A stretch of 64,000 nt of DNA from Chitinophagaceae bacterium (GCA_020403425.1 JADBXR010000020.1:19002-83001); one strand, 5' to 3'; shown: positions 55,162 to 63,732, counted from the stretch's first letter. Notes: a model not told the origin generated them from the letters alone. Numbers and translations: made by a program.

Positions 55162-57030
55162 ATGAGCCAAAAACTATTCAGGGTTTTCTTATTGTCCATA
55201 GCTGTTTCCCAGCTGACCACTGTGTTTGCCCAACCCGATCGTTGGCAGCAACGCATCAAATACAATATCAATGTAGCGGTGGATGTGGCCACCAACCGTT
55301 TTAAAGGAACGGAAAAACTGGAGTACACCAACAATTCTCCCGACACACTGGATAAGGTATATTTCCATTTGTACTGGAATGCATTCCAGCCTGGCAGCAG
55401 CATGGATGTACGCAGCAGGGAACTGGGCAAGATACAGATAGCGGAACCCCTCCGCAACAGCGATGGCCTGGATTGGGATGCGCGCGTGAAAGACCGGATC
55501 AGTAAGCTGACGCCCGACCAGATCGGGTACCAGCGTGTCAGCAGTATCCGAATAGCGGGAGTGGAGCAGCAATTGAAAGAACATGAGACGATCCTGGAAG
55601 TGATACTCAGCAAACCCATCTTGCCCAAAAGCAAAGTGCAGATGGACGTTGTGTTCGAAGCACAAGTGCCTTTGCAGATACGCCGTAGCGGCCGTGATAA
55701 TGCGGAGGGTATCCGTTACAGCATGAGTCAGTGGTATCCGAAAATGGTGGAGTATGATTACCAGGGCTGGAATGCCAACCCCTATATTGCCCGCGAGTTT
55801 TATGGGGTGTGGGGAGATTTTGATGTGAACATCACGATAGACAAGAGTTATATGGTCACCGCAGGTGGTGACCTGATGAATGCCAATGAAGTGGGATTTG
55901 GTTACCAGGCACCCGGAACTGTTGTAAAACCCGCCACCGGTAATACCCTTACCTGGAAATGGCAGGCATATAATGTACATGATTTCATGTGGGCTGCAGA
56001 CCCTTCTTATAAGATGATCACACGTGCCGTGAAAGATGGTCCGTTGATCCGTGTAGTATACAAAGCTGTGGACTCTCTGGAGAACCGCTGGCAGAAAATG
56101 GCAGATACGGCGGCCCTGGCTTATCCGATCATTGCAAAGACCTTTGGAGCCTATCCCTACAAGACCTATACTTTTATACAGGGTGGCGACGGCGGCATGG
56201 AATATCCTATGGGAACCCTGTTGAAAAGTGCGAGCGTGGGCACGGCCATTCATGAGTGGATGCACAGCTGGTACCAGATGATGATGGGTAGCAACGAGTC
56301 CTTGTATCCCTGGATGGACGAAGGCTTTACCGATTACGCCAGCACTCGGGTACTGGCTACCTTGCGTAATAGTAAGGATTTCTGGTATACAGGCTCTTAC
56401 CGCGGGTATTTTGCATTGGCCAAAAGCGGTTATGAGGAACCTGCCAGTACGCATGCCGATCATTACAACACCAATTATGCCTATGCCAGTGCATCGTATT
56501 CCAAAGGCGCTTTGTTCCTTTCGCAACTTGGGTATATCGTGAGCGACAGTGTTCGGGATAAGATACTGTTGGCCTACTACAACCAGTGGCGTTTCAAACA
56601 TCCCAATCCGAACGATTTTGTGCGTGTGGCGGAAAAACAAAGTGGCATGGAGCTTGACTGGTTCAAAGAATACTGGATCAACAGCACCAAGACCATCGAT
56701 TACGGTGTGGGTGATATTGCTGTAAAAGAAGGTAAGACCATGATCACCATCAGGCGTATAGGTAAAATGCCGATGCCGGTAGATGTATTGCTCACTTTCA
56801 AAGATGGCAGTAAGGAATTGCATTATATACCATTGAACCTGATGTATGGAGAGAAGCCGGCAGAAGATGCCACGCCAAGGACCGTTCATGAAGAATGGAA
56901 ATGGACGCATCCCGAATATTCATTCGCCACTTCCAGGGGTATACAGGAGATCAGATCCATTGAAATAGACCCTAGCCAGCGTTTGGCGGATGTGAACAGG
57001 ATCAATAATAAACTTGTTATACCGGATTAG
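55162..57030 (+). CDS. M1-family metallopeptidase
   Basis: A 622-residue exported aminopeptidase-like enzyme with signal peptide (FRVFLLSIAVSQLTTVFAQ). The GGMEYP exopeptidase motif and the zinc motif HEWMHSW with the second Glu in WMDEGFTDYA are intact, in the usual order. It likely trims peptides in the periplasm. It is isolated, with no close forward neighbours. Confidence 0.92.
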   Translation: MSQKLFRVFLLSIAVSQLTTVFAQPDRWQQRIKYNINVAVDVATNRFKGTEKLEYTNNSPDTLDKVYFHLYWNAFQPGSSMDVRSRELGKIQIAEPLRNSDGLDWDARVKDRISKLTPDQIGYQRVSSIRIAGVEQQLKEHETILEVILSKPILPKSKVQMDVVFEAQVPLQIRRSGRDNAEGIRYSMSQWYPKMVEYDYQGWNANPYIAREFYGVWGDFDVNITIDKSYMVTAGGDLMNANEVGFGYQAPGTVVKPATGNTLTWKWQAYNVHDFMWAADPSYKMITRAVKDGPLIRVVYKAVDSLENRWQKMADTAALAYPIIAKTFGAYPYKTYTFIQGGDGGMEYPMGTLLKSASVGTAIHEWMHSWYQMMMGSNESLYPWMDEGFTDYASTRVLATLRNSKDFWYTGSYRGYFALAKSGYEEPASTHADHYNTNYAYASASYSKGALFLSQLGYIVSDSVRDKILLAYYNQWRFKHPNPNDFVRVAEKQSGMELDWFKEYWINSTKTIDYGVGDIAVKEGKTMITIRRIGKMPMPVDVLLTFKDGSKELHYIPLNLMYGEKPAEDATPRTVHEEWKWTHPEYSFATSRGIQEIRSIEIDPSQRLADVNRINNKLVIPD

Positions 57031-57057
57031 TATTCTTGCTGATCGATAATTCTTCCT

Positions 57058-57106
57058 GCGCCTTAGCGCCTTTGCATGTGTTTTTTTCGCAAAGGTGCTA
57101 AGGCGC
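57058..57106. repeat. 18-bp inverted repeat (locus M)
   Basis: GCGCCTTAGCGCCTTTGC (57058-57075) pairs with 57089-57106 with one mismatch, around a T-rich loop. It lies after the M1 gene stop. Words of this kind recur in spacers of related genomes as far as I recall; that recollection is not checked. Confidence 0.75.
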
Positions 57107-57212
57107 GGTAATTTTGGGCTATTCTATCTTCTGATCAATGGAACAGAGGAACAGATGAGCAAGGAACAGATGAACTGGCTGACGGTAAACAGAGAATCCC
57201 GCTTAGGGGTTA

Positions 57213-57857
57213 CTATTTTGCTGCGTGAATCACATATTTCTCCTGAAAATACGTTTCCGGAAAGATCTTGAAGATAGGCATCATTTTGGGACGTAAGCCA
57301 CTTTCAAAAATTTCCTGGGCCAGGTCGCCACCTTTCAAACAGATCAGGCCGGAGGGCAGGGGTTTGCTATGGTCTTTTTTTAGTAGGGGTGCGCTCCACT
57401 TCCAAAGGTCCTTCAGGGGAGCTACCGCACGTGAGATGGCATAATCGAATTTCCGGTTCTTGATCTCTTCTGCCCTGGTATGCTGAACGGTGATGTTCCG
57501 GATATTGGCTCCCTCGCAAACGGCTTCCACCACTTTTAATTTTTTGGCGATACTATCGACCAGGTGAAATTTCACTTTCGGGAAAAAGATGGCCAGTGGA
57601 ACACCGGGGAAACCGCCTCCGCAACCGATATCGATGATCTGCGTACCGGGCTCAAAATCTGCTATCGCCGCAATGCTGAGCGAGTGCAGCACATGATGCA
57701 GGTAGATACTGTCAATGTCCTTACGTGAGATCACATTGATCTTGGCATTCCATTCTGTGTACAACGCTTCCAGCGCTGTGAACTGTGCGATCTGCTCTTC
57801 GGTGAAATCGTCGAAGTATTTAAGGATCAATCCCAGTTTTTGCGGGGCGCTTTCCAT
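57213..57857 (-). CDS. rsmG: 16S rRNA (guanine 527-N7)-methyltransferase RsmG
   Basis: Methylates G527 of 16S rRNA. The 214-residue protein has the SAM motif IIDIGCGGGFPGVPLAI and the family stretch NVISRKDIDSIYLHHVLHSL, plus DYAISRAVAPL. Start overlaps the end of the glycosyltransferase gene by 31 bases, so the two are co-transcribed. Confidence 0.93.
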   Translation of the reverse strand: MESAPQKLGLILKYFDDFTEEQIAQFTALEALYTEWNAKINVISRKDIDSIYLHHVLHSLSIAAIADFEPGTQIIDIGCGGGFPGVPLAIFFPKVKFHLVDSIAKKLKVVEAVCEGANIRNITVQHTRAEEIKNRKFDYAISRAVAPLKDLWKWSAPLLKKDHSKPLPSGLICLKGGDLAQEIFESGLRPKMMPIFKIFPETYFQEKYVIHAAK

Positions 57858-58951
57858 ATGGCAGGTAAGGTAAAAATGTAATAAAAGAACATCCAGATAT
57901 CCAGCAACAGGAACCAGGGCCAGAGATCTGACTCATTCAGTTTCTTCATACCCTTGTACAGGATCACCGCCTGTATCAGCAAACGAAAGCCGAATACGGC
58001 CAGCGCGATCCACCAGTTAAAGAAGATGATGGACAGGGCCAGTAAGGGGTATAGCAGGAATAAACTGAGTGAATATAGTCCCAACAGGAATTTATGTTTC
58101 GGCTGATAATAACGCCCCGTGGTATAATGACGGTATTTCTGCGTCATCCAGTCGCTCCAGCGTTTCTTTGGTTCGCTCAGGGTATGTGCTTCCGGATCGA
58201 TCACTACGGCTGTATTCTCAGCTGTGGCTACCTGGTTGATGAACAGGTCATCATCGCCACTGGGGATCTGGTTGATGGAGGAGAACCCCTTGTTTCGGAG
58301 AAACACATCTTTCTTGTAGCTCAGGTTCCGTCCCACACCCATATACGGTGTTCCGGCAAGTGCATAGGAGAGGTATTGTAAAGCCGTATGAAAAGTTTCG
58401 AAGCGGATCAGTTTGTTCAGAATGCCCGGACGTTTGTGATAAGCGCCATATCCCAGCACGATCTCAGTGCCCTCATCATAGGCGTCCTGCATTTTCTGCA
58501 TCCAGAACTCGGAAGCGGGGGTACAATCCGCATCGGTCAGTAACACGATCTCGTATTTGGCACTTTTGATACCGATGGACAGGGGGAACTTCTTTCCGCT
58601 GATCATCTTGGCTTCCTGTGTTAGCTGAATATGGTTGATGTTCTTGAACGATTTCTGAAACTCTTCGATCACATATTTGCCTTCATCAGTGGAGTTGTCG
58701 TTCACGATCACGATCTCGTGGGTGGTCTTATAATCCTGTACCAGTACGCCGGGTAGGTTACGGGTAAGGTTATCGGCCTCATCACGGGCGCAGATGATCA
58801 CGGATACGGGATGCTCAAAATTCACATCCTTTGCCGGTTTCTTGAAAAAAGCCAGCCGCCTGAAGAAATACAGGTAATAAATGACCTGTATGGCAATGAC
58901 GGCACAGAATACATAAAACAGTATGGTCCAGGTGATGGATGGTATCATCAT
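57827..58951 (-). CDS. Membrane glycosyltransferase family 2
   Basis: A 374-residue inner-membrane GT-A glycosyltransferase. After one N-terminal helix (ITWTILFYVFCAVIAIQVIYY) come PVSVIICARDEADNL, VNDNSTDEGKYVIEEF, the metal DxD (LLTDADCTP) and QxxRW-like (KKRWSDWMTQKYRHY) motifs, then two or three C-terminal helices. The start is the ATG pair at 58951/58948; the longer frame to 59137 overlaps the tgt start and is rejected. Product unknown; position suggests a lipid or capsule sugar. Confidence 0.85.
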   Translation of the reverse strand: MMIPSITWTILFYVFCAVIAIQVIYYLYFFRRLAFFKKPAKDVNFEHPVSVIICARDEADNLTRNLPGVLVQDYKTTHEIVIVNDNSTDEGKYVIEEFQKSFKNINHIQLTQEAKMISGKKFPLSIGIKSAKYEIVLLTDADCTPASEFWMQKMQDAYDEGTEIVLGYGAYHKRPGILNKLIRFETFHTALQYLSYALAGTPYMGVGRNLSYKKDVFLRNKGFSSINQIPSGDDDLFINQVATAENTAVVIDPEAHTLSEPKKRWSDWMTQKYRHYTTGRYYQPKHKFLLGLYSLSLFLLYPLLALSIIFFNWWIALAVFGFRLLIQAVILYKGMKKLNESDLWPWFLLLDIWMFFYYIFTLPAIWKAPRKNWD

Positions 58952-59073
58952 CCGGCAAAAATAGCGCTTTGAAAGCTTCGCCTGGCGCGGGTGTGGAAAA
59001 GATGGGTGGCGGTAAAATGGGGCCGGTAAAAGCAGGGAACACAGCCTGTTGCCTGCCAAACACTCAGTTTCCC

Positions 59074-59081
59074 TACTTTTG
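59074..59081 (+). promoter_or_regulatory. TACTTTTG -7 element of tgt with TTG -33 box
   Basis: Exact TAnnTTTG four bases before the ATG at 59086, with TTG (59049-59051) 22 bases upstream, close to the expected spacing. Transcription would start on or near the A of the ATG, so the mRNA is likely leaderless. Confidence 0.65.
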
Positions 59082-59085
59082 CGCC

Positions 59086-60225
59086 ATGGCAGCATTGGAT
59101 TTTGAGTTACAGGTAACCGCAGCAGGTTCCAGGGCAAGGGCAGGAAAGATCACAACGGATCATGGTGAGATACCCACGCCGATCTTCATGCCCGTAGGTA
59201 CGGTAGGCAGTGTGAAAGCGGTCACCCAGCAACAGTTGCTGAACGAGATCAATGCAAAGATCATCCTGGGTAATACGTATCACCTGTATCTCCGTCCGGG
59301 TACCGAAGTTCTGGAGGCAGCGGGCGGCCTGCACCGGTTCAATGGCTGGAACAGACCCATCCTCACCGATAGCGGCGGCTACCAGGTATTTTCTTTGGCG
59401 GCCAATAGGAAGATCCGGGAAGAGGGGGTGATGTTCCAGTCGCATATTGACGGCAGCCGGCACCTGTTCAGTCCGGAGTCCGTCATGGATATCCAGCGCA
59501 GCATCGGCGCCGACATCATCATGGCGTTTGACGAGTGCCCACCCTATCCCAGCGAATATGGGTATGCCAAAAAGAGTATGGAACTTACCCATCGCTGGCT
59601 TGACCGTTGTTTCAAAAGACTGGAAGAGAAGCCTGATAAATATGGGTATACACAGAACCTGTTCCCGATTGTACAGGGAAGTACGTATCAGGATCTGCGG
59701 AAAGCTTCCTGTGAATATATCTCCTCAAAGAATGCAGTGGGTAATGCCATCGGAGGTTTGAGTGTGGGAGAACCGGAAGAGATGATGTATGCGTTTACCG
59801 AACTTTGTGCCGATCATCTGCCTGTGGCAAAACCCCGTTACCTGATGGGTGTGGGTACTCCCTGGAACATTCTGGAGTGTATAGATCTTGGCATCGATAT
59901 GTTCGATTGTGTGATGCCTACCCGCAATGGCCGTAACGGCATGCTGTTCACCACCCAGGGTGTGATCAATATCCGCAATAAAAAATGGGCCACCGATTTT
60001 TCACCCCTCGATCCCGGATTACCTGTGGAATCGAGTCAGTTCTATACCAAAGCCTACCTGCGGCATCTGTTCGTGGCAGATGAGATCCTGGGCCTGCAAC
60101 TGGCCAGTATCCAGAACCTTTCGTTCTATCTCTGGCTGGTTGGGGAAGCCCGCAAACATATTCTGGAGGGAGATTTCAGCAGCTGGAAAAAAAGCATGGT
60201 TGAGCAAGTGAAGCAGCGGCTGTAA
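59086..60225 (+). CDS. tgt: tRNA-guanine transglycosylase
   Basis: Exchanges guanine for preQ1 in the anticodon of Asn/Asp/His/Tyr tRNAs. The 379-residue TIM-barrel protein has the base-binding DSGGYQVFSL, FDECPPYPSEY and the nucleophile region DCVMPTRNGRNG. The zinc site expected near the C-terminus (CxCxxC plus His) is not intact: the cysteines are replaced by GLPVESS, though YLRHL with the His is kept. The frame extends to 58939 but I chose 59086 for promoter and family reasons. Confidence 0.93.
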   Translation: MAALDFELQVTAAGSRARAGKITTDHGEIPTPIFMPVGTVGSVKAVTQQQLLNEINAKIILGNTYHLYLRPGTEVLEAAGGLHRFNGWNRPILTDSGGYQVFSLAANRKIREEGVMFQSHIDGSRHLFSPESVMDIQRSIGADIIMAFDECPPYPSEYGYAKKSMELTHRWLDRCFKRLEEKPDKYGYTQNLFPIVQGSTYQDLRKASCEYISSKNAVGNAIGGLSVGEPEEMMYAFTELCADHLPVAKPRYLMGVGTPWNILECIDLGIDMFDCVMPTRNGRNGMLFTTQGVINIRNKKWATDFSPLDPGLPVESSQFYTKAYLRHLFVADEILGLQLASIQNLSFYLWLVGEARKHILEGDFSSWKKSMVEQVKQRL

Positions 60226-60320
60226 GTGGAGTGGAAATGTTCAAAGAGGGATTCTGGTCTCACTGTGTAGCCTTTTAACTTCTTTAACTATTTTAAACTC
60301 CTCTAACCCCACGCCACCCG

Positions 60321-60328
60321 TATCTTTG
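60321..60328 (+). promoter_or_regulatory. TATCTTTG -7 element of the LptF/G-like gene
   Basis: Exact TAnnTTTG, 12 bases before the ATG at 60341. The upstream spacer (60273-60310) is a one-armed run of TTTTAACTTC-like words. Confidence 0.5.
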
Positions 60329-60340
60329 CCATAACCCATC

Positions 60341-61432
60341 ATGAAGAAACTAGATTGGTACATACTGAAGAAATTCCTGACCACGTTCTTTTTTGCCATT
60401 TTCCTGTTCACCATTATTGCCGTGGTGGTGGATGTGAGTGAAAAGACCGATGATTTTGTGAAGACGGGCCTGAGTGTAAACCAGATCATCACTTTGTATT
60501 ATTTCGGATTTGTTCCCCATATCATTGCTTTGTTGTTTCCGCTGTTCGTATTCATTGCGGTGATCTTCTTTACCTCCAAAATGGCCGGTAAAAGCGAGAT
60601 CATTGCGATATTGGCCAGCGGTACCAGTTACATGCGCTGGCTCAGACCTTACTGGATCGGAGGTGGATTTCTTTGTGTGCTGCTCTGGTTCGCCAACCAG
60701 TACGTAGTGCCCAAAGCCAACCAGATAAGAGGTGCTTTTGAGGCCAAATACATTGACGGTAATAATTCTTACAATGCCCTGGTTGCAACCAGCAGTAATA
60801 TTTACCTGCGGGTAGATTCTTTCACGTATGCCGGTATTTATTCTTACGATACCCTGACCAAACGGGGAGGGCCCGTGTTCTTTTACAAGGTACAGAATGA
60901 TAAAGTGGTGGAGAACATGCGGGCCGATGGTATTTCCTGGGATACCGCTACCAAAAAATGGCGGCTGGAATCGTTGCTGGACCGGAAACTGCAACCATTG
61001 AAGGAAGAGGTGAAACTGGAAATGACCAGGGCCGTGAACTTCAATTTCAAGCCCTATGACCTGAGCCGGGATAAATACACCAAAGACAAACTGACTTCGC
61101 CCGAGCTGGACCGATTCATACGCCTGGAAGAGCTAAGGGGTTCGGAGGGGCTGAATGAGCTGAAAGTTGAGCGTTACCGCCGGGATGCCACCTGTATCAC
61201 GGTATTGTTACTGACGCTGATCGGCGCCATTGTGGCCGGGCGAAAAGTGAGGGGTGGCAGCGGTGTACACCTGGCTGTGGGTTTTATGATCGCTGCACTG
61301 TTCATCATAACCGATCGGTTTTCCACTATTTTCTCTACCAAGGGTAACCTGCCGCCACTGGTCGCGGCCTGGATCCCGAATATGATCTTTGTGTTTGTGG
61401 TGATCTATCTGTACCGGAAAGCCCCCAAGTAA
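60341..61432 (+). CDS. LptF/LptG-family permease
   Basis: Inner-membrane permease that with LptB extracts lipopolysaccharide for transport to the outer membrane. The 363-residue protein has six hydrophobic segments (three N-terminal around FFAIFLFTIIAVVVDVSE, three C-terminal) around a periplasmic beta domain (TKRGGPVFFYKVQND). Only one such gene is visible here; the partner is elsewhere. It follows tgt closely. Confidence 0.88.
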   Translation: MKKLDWYILKKFLTTFFFAIFLFTIIAVVVDVSEKTDDFVKTGLSVNQIITLYYFGFVPHIIALLFPLFVFIAVIFFTSKMAGKSEIIAILASGTSYMRWLRPYWIGGGFLCVLLWFANQYVVPKANQIRGAFEAKYIDGNNSYNALVATSSNIYLRVDSFTYAGIYSYDTLTKRGGPVFFYKVQNDKVVENMRADGISWDTATKKWRLESLLDRKLQPLKEEVKLEMTRAVNFNFKPYDLSRDKYTKDKLTSPELDRFIRLEELRGSEGLNELKVERYRRDATCITVLLLTLIGAIVAGRKVRGGSGVHLAVGFMIAALFIITDRFSTIFSTKGNLPPLVAAWIPNMIFVFVVIYLYRKAPK

Positions 61433-61466
61433 TTTTACCTGATTTCGACAACCTTAGACCTAATTG

Positions 61467-61499
61467 TTTTGTTGTAGAAAGCAACTTGTTTTACCTTTA
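61467..61499 (+). promoter_or_regulatory. Promoter of gltA: TTTTG-N20-TACCTTTA
   Basis: TTTTG (61467-61471) and TACCTTTA (61492-61499) are separated by 20 bases, matching the Bacteroidota -33/-7 layout with one mismatch. The leader of about 70 bases holds a hairpin, ACAAGCA/TGCTTGT (61524-61545). Confidence 0.65.
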
Positions 61500-61576
61500 G
61501 CACTTACAACCAATCCTTTGTGTACAAGCATTCTAACGTGCTTGTTATCAATGGTTAATAAAAACATAGCTTAGTC

Positions 61577-62899
61577 ATGGAAATAGTAAAAGAGCGGTTC
61601 AAAGCAAAAGCAGATGCTTCGAATGCAGAGATCAAAGCACTACTGAAAGAACACGGTAACAAAAAAGTGGGGGAAGTGACCTTGTCGCAGATATACCAGG
61701 GCATGCGTGGTATCACAGGTCTGGTAACCGAGACCAGTTTGCTGGATGCACAGGAAGGCATCCGGTTCCGCGGGTATTCTATCCCTGAGCTGCAGGCCAA
61801 ATTGCCCAAGGCCCCCAATGGAGGAGAGCCCCTGCCGGAAGGCCTGTTTTATCTGATGTTGATCGGTGAATTACCCGGTTGTGATGAAGTGAACAACATC
61901 ACCAGCATCTGGCAGCGCCGCAGTCATGTTCCCAATTATGTGTTCGATACCATCGATGCCCTGCCCATCAGTGCGCATCCCATGACCATGTTCGTAACAG
62001 GGGTGATGGCCCTGCAGACCGAGAGCCAGTTCGCTAAAGAATATGCAAAAGGCATCAATAAAAAGGATTATTGGGATCCGGTTTTCGATGATTCTATGGA
62101 CCTGATCGCACGCCTGCCGCGGATCGCTGCCTATATCTATCGCCGCAAATACAAGAACAACGAACATATACAACCCAACGGGCTGCTCGACTGGGCCGGT
62201 AACCTGGCACACATGATGGGTTATGAAGATGAGAGCTTCAAAGAGCTGATGCGTTTATACATGACCATCCATGCAGACCATGAAGGTGGTAACGTATCTG
62301 CCCACACCACGCACCTGGTGGGTTCTGCCCTGAGCGATCCCTTCCTCAGTTATGCAGCAGGTATGAACGGTTTGGCGGGTCCCCTGCACGGACTGGCCAA
62401 CCAGGAAGTGATCAAATGGATCTTTGAGATGCAGGAGAAGCTGGGTACGGACAATCCTACCAAAGATCAGATCGCTGCCTATGTACAGGAAACCCTGTCG
62501 TCCGGTAAAGTGGTTCCGGGTTACGGTCATGCGGTATTGCGCAAGACCGATCCCCGTTTTACCGCGCAGATGGAGTTTGGAAAAAAACATATGCCCGATG
62601 ATAAACTGGTGAATACCGTATGGAATATCTACGATACGGTTCCGCCGATCCTGCAATCGCTGGGTAAGATCAAAAACCCATGGCCGAATGTAGATGCGCA
62701 TAGCGGCGCCTTGCTGGTTCATTACGGATTGGTGGAATATGAATTCTACACTGTATTGTTTGCCGTTAGCCGTGCGCTGGGTGTACTGGCCAGCCTTTGC
62801 TGGGACAGGGCCCTCGGATTCCCGCTCGAACGACCAAAATCCGTTACCACCGAAGCCGTTAAATTATGGCTGGAAGGGAAGGAAGAGATCTGGGATTGA
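61577..62899 (+). CDS. gltA: Citrate synthase
   Basis: Condenses acetyl-CoA and oxaloacetate to citrate. The 440-residue protein is of the longer eukaryote-like type common in Bacteroidota. The catalytic triad is visible: H271 (GPLHGLA), H318 (GYGHAVL) and D373 (NVDAHSGA). N-terminal SQIYQGMRGITGL and C-terminal RALGVLASLCWDRAL are typical. It has its own promoter and terminator, so it is monocistronic. Confidence 0.95.
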   Translation: MEIVKERFKAKADASNAEIKALLKEHGNKKVGEVTLSQIYQGMRGITGLVTETSLLDAQEGIRFRGYSIPELQAKLPKAPNGGEPLPEGLFYLMLIGELPGCDEVNNITSIWQRRSHVPNYVFDTIDALPISAHPMTMFVTGVMALQTESQFAKEYAKGINKKDYWDPVFDDSMDLIARLPRIAAYIYRRKYKNNEHIQPNGLLDWAGNLAHMMGYEDESFKELMRLYMTIHADHEGGNVSAHTTHLVGSALSDPFLSYAAGMNGLAGPLHGLANQEVIKWIFEMQEKLGTDNPTKDQIAAYVQETLSSGKVVPGYGHAVLRKTDPRFTAQMEFGKKHMPDDKLVNTVWNIYDTVPPILQSLGKIKNPWPNVDAHSGALLVHYGLVEYEFYTVLFAVSRALGVLASLCWDRALGFPLERPKSVTTEAVKLWLEGKEEIWD

Positions 62900-62903
62900 G
62901 ATC

Positions 62904-62981
62904 GTGAATGGTGAGTTGTGAATAGGCAATAGTTAGTTTTGGGCTGATCGCTCATTGGCAATTCACCATTGCCCATTCACC
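62904..62981. repeat. Word-iterated inverted repeat (locus P)
   Basis: GTGAATGG (62904-62911) and CCATTCAC (62973-62980) pair, with further related words (GTGAGTTGTGAATAGGCAAT; CAATTCACCATTGCCC). Same family as loci D and K; it ends at the gltA terminator. Confidence 0.55.
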
Positions 62982-63023
62982 AAAAAAAGTCCGCCGGAGT
63001 AGTTGCTTCGGCGGACTTTTTTT
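62982..63023 (+). terminator. Intrinsic terminator after gltA
   Basis: AAAAAAAGTCCGCCG pairs with CGGCGGACTTTTTTT around a 12-base loop; a long stem with strong A/T flanks. Confidence 0.9.
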
Positions 63024-63044
63024 ATATTGGGAGAAACAGATCCT

Positions 63045-63581
63045 ATGGCACAGTCTAAGGGTGTTGCGGTCAAATCGGTAAAAAAGACGGCTAAGAAAAC
63101 AGTTGCCGGAAAAACTGCTGTCCAAAAAACAGTGGTCAAAAAAAACGAACCGGAGAAGAAAGAAAGAACCATCTCGGTCAAGTATGCCGATAAATCTGCC
63201 GGACAGCCGGAACTGCTAAAGATCTTTACTGCCATTCAACGGATGATGATACCTTATGATCAAAAGGGTTCACTGGTCTTTCATGCAGCTACCGGGGGAC
63301 AGGCGCACCTCGTCAGCCACAAAACCATAGAGATAGAGGGGCGTAAAAGAAAGGAAATGTGGCTGGTTTCTGTGATGATACAGAAAGGGTATGTTGCTTT
63401 TCATTATCTGCCCGTTTATATGAATCCGTCGATGGAAAAACTGTTCAGCCCTGCTTTTATTGAATGCCTGAAAGGAAAAGCCTGTTTCCACATCAGAAAA
63501 ATGGATCCTGTGATATTGGCAGAAGTGGAGAAAGCCATTCAGATAGGGTATGAGGCGTATCAGAAAAAGGAATGGGTTTGA
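63045..63581 (+). CDS. DUF1801-like protein with lysine-rich N-terminal tail
   Basis: A 178-residue protein in two parts. Residues 1-45 are a basic tail (GVAVKSVKKTAKKTVAGKT) of the histone H1/AlgP type. Residues 50-178 look like the DUF1801/YdhG fold, with FHYLPVYMNPSMEKLF and a C-terminal EVEKAIQIGYEAYQKKEW. The fold is often called an iron-chaperone or helper without firm proof. I chose ATG 63045; the TTG at 63003 lies within the gltA terminator. Function unknown. Confidence 0.7.
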   Translation: MAQSKGVAVKSVKKTAKKTVAGKTAVQKTVVKKNEPEKKERTISVKYADKSAGQPELLKIFTAIQRMMIPYDQKGSLVFHAATGGQAHLVSHKTIEIEGRKRKEMWLVSVMIQKGYVAFHYLPVYMNPSMEKLFSPAFIECLKGKACFHIRKMDPVILAEVEKAIQIGYEAYQKKEWV

Positions 63582-63656
63582 GGAATCATGACCATTGGGC
63601 AAGAAATGTTGAACTGAGATAAATAAAAAGGTCTCACAGAAACTGTGAGACCTTAG

Positions 63657-63732
63657 TGGAGAGTATCGGGGTCGAACCGACGACCTTCCCGCCGTTGGCG
63701 GGACGCTCTGGTAAAAGTTGAGTTAGGGCAAT
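63657..63732 (-). pseudogene. tRNA-like unit 1 (type A)
   Basis: Read on the minus strand, the T arm (GTCGG-TTCGACC-CCGAT), five-base variable loop, anticodon arm (TCCCG-CCAACGG-CGGGA) and D-arm spacing are all at tRNA positions, but the 5' acceptor strand (ATTGCCC) cannot pair with ACTCTCC, the D loop lacks the G-G pair, and loop position 33 is C instead of U. The encoded end is CTA, not CCA. It is unlikely to be a working tRNA. Confidence 0.7.

Noticed and set aside
55189..56910. A 573-codon open frame on the minus strand inside the M1 peptidase gene
   Set aside because: It is an antisense shadow: the plus-strand frame has signal peptide, GGMEYP and HExxH motifs, and the minus frame shows no recognisable motif.
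821..62981. Interpreting the spacer repeats as REP/BIME elements or insertion-sequence ends
   Set aside because: REP elements share one conserved core and a GTAG-type head; these spacers have locus-specific words, and no transposase or target duplication is seen.
63657..63732. A functional valine tRNA (anticodon AAC)
   Set aside because: The acceptor strands do not pair (one of seven), the D loop lacks GG, and U33 is replaced by C.
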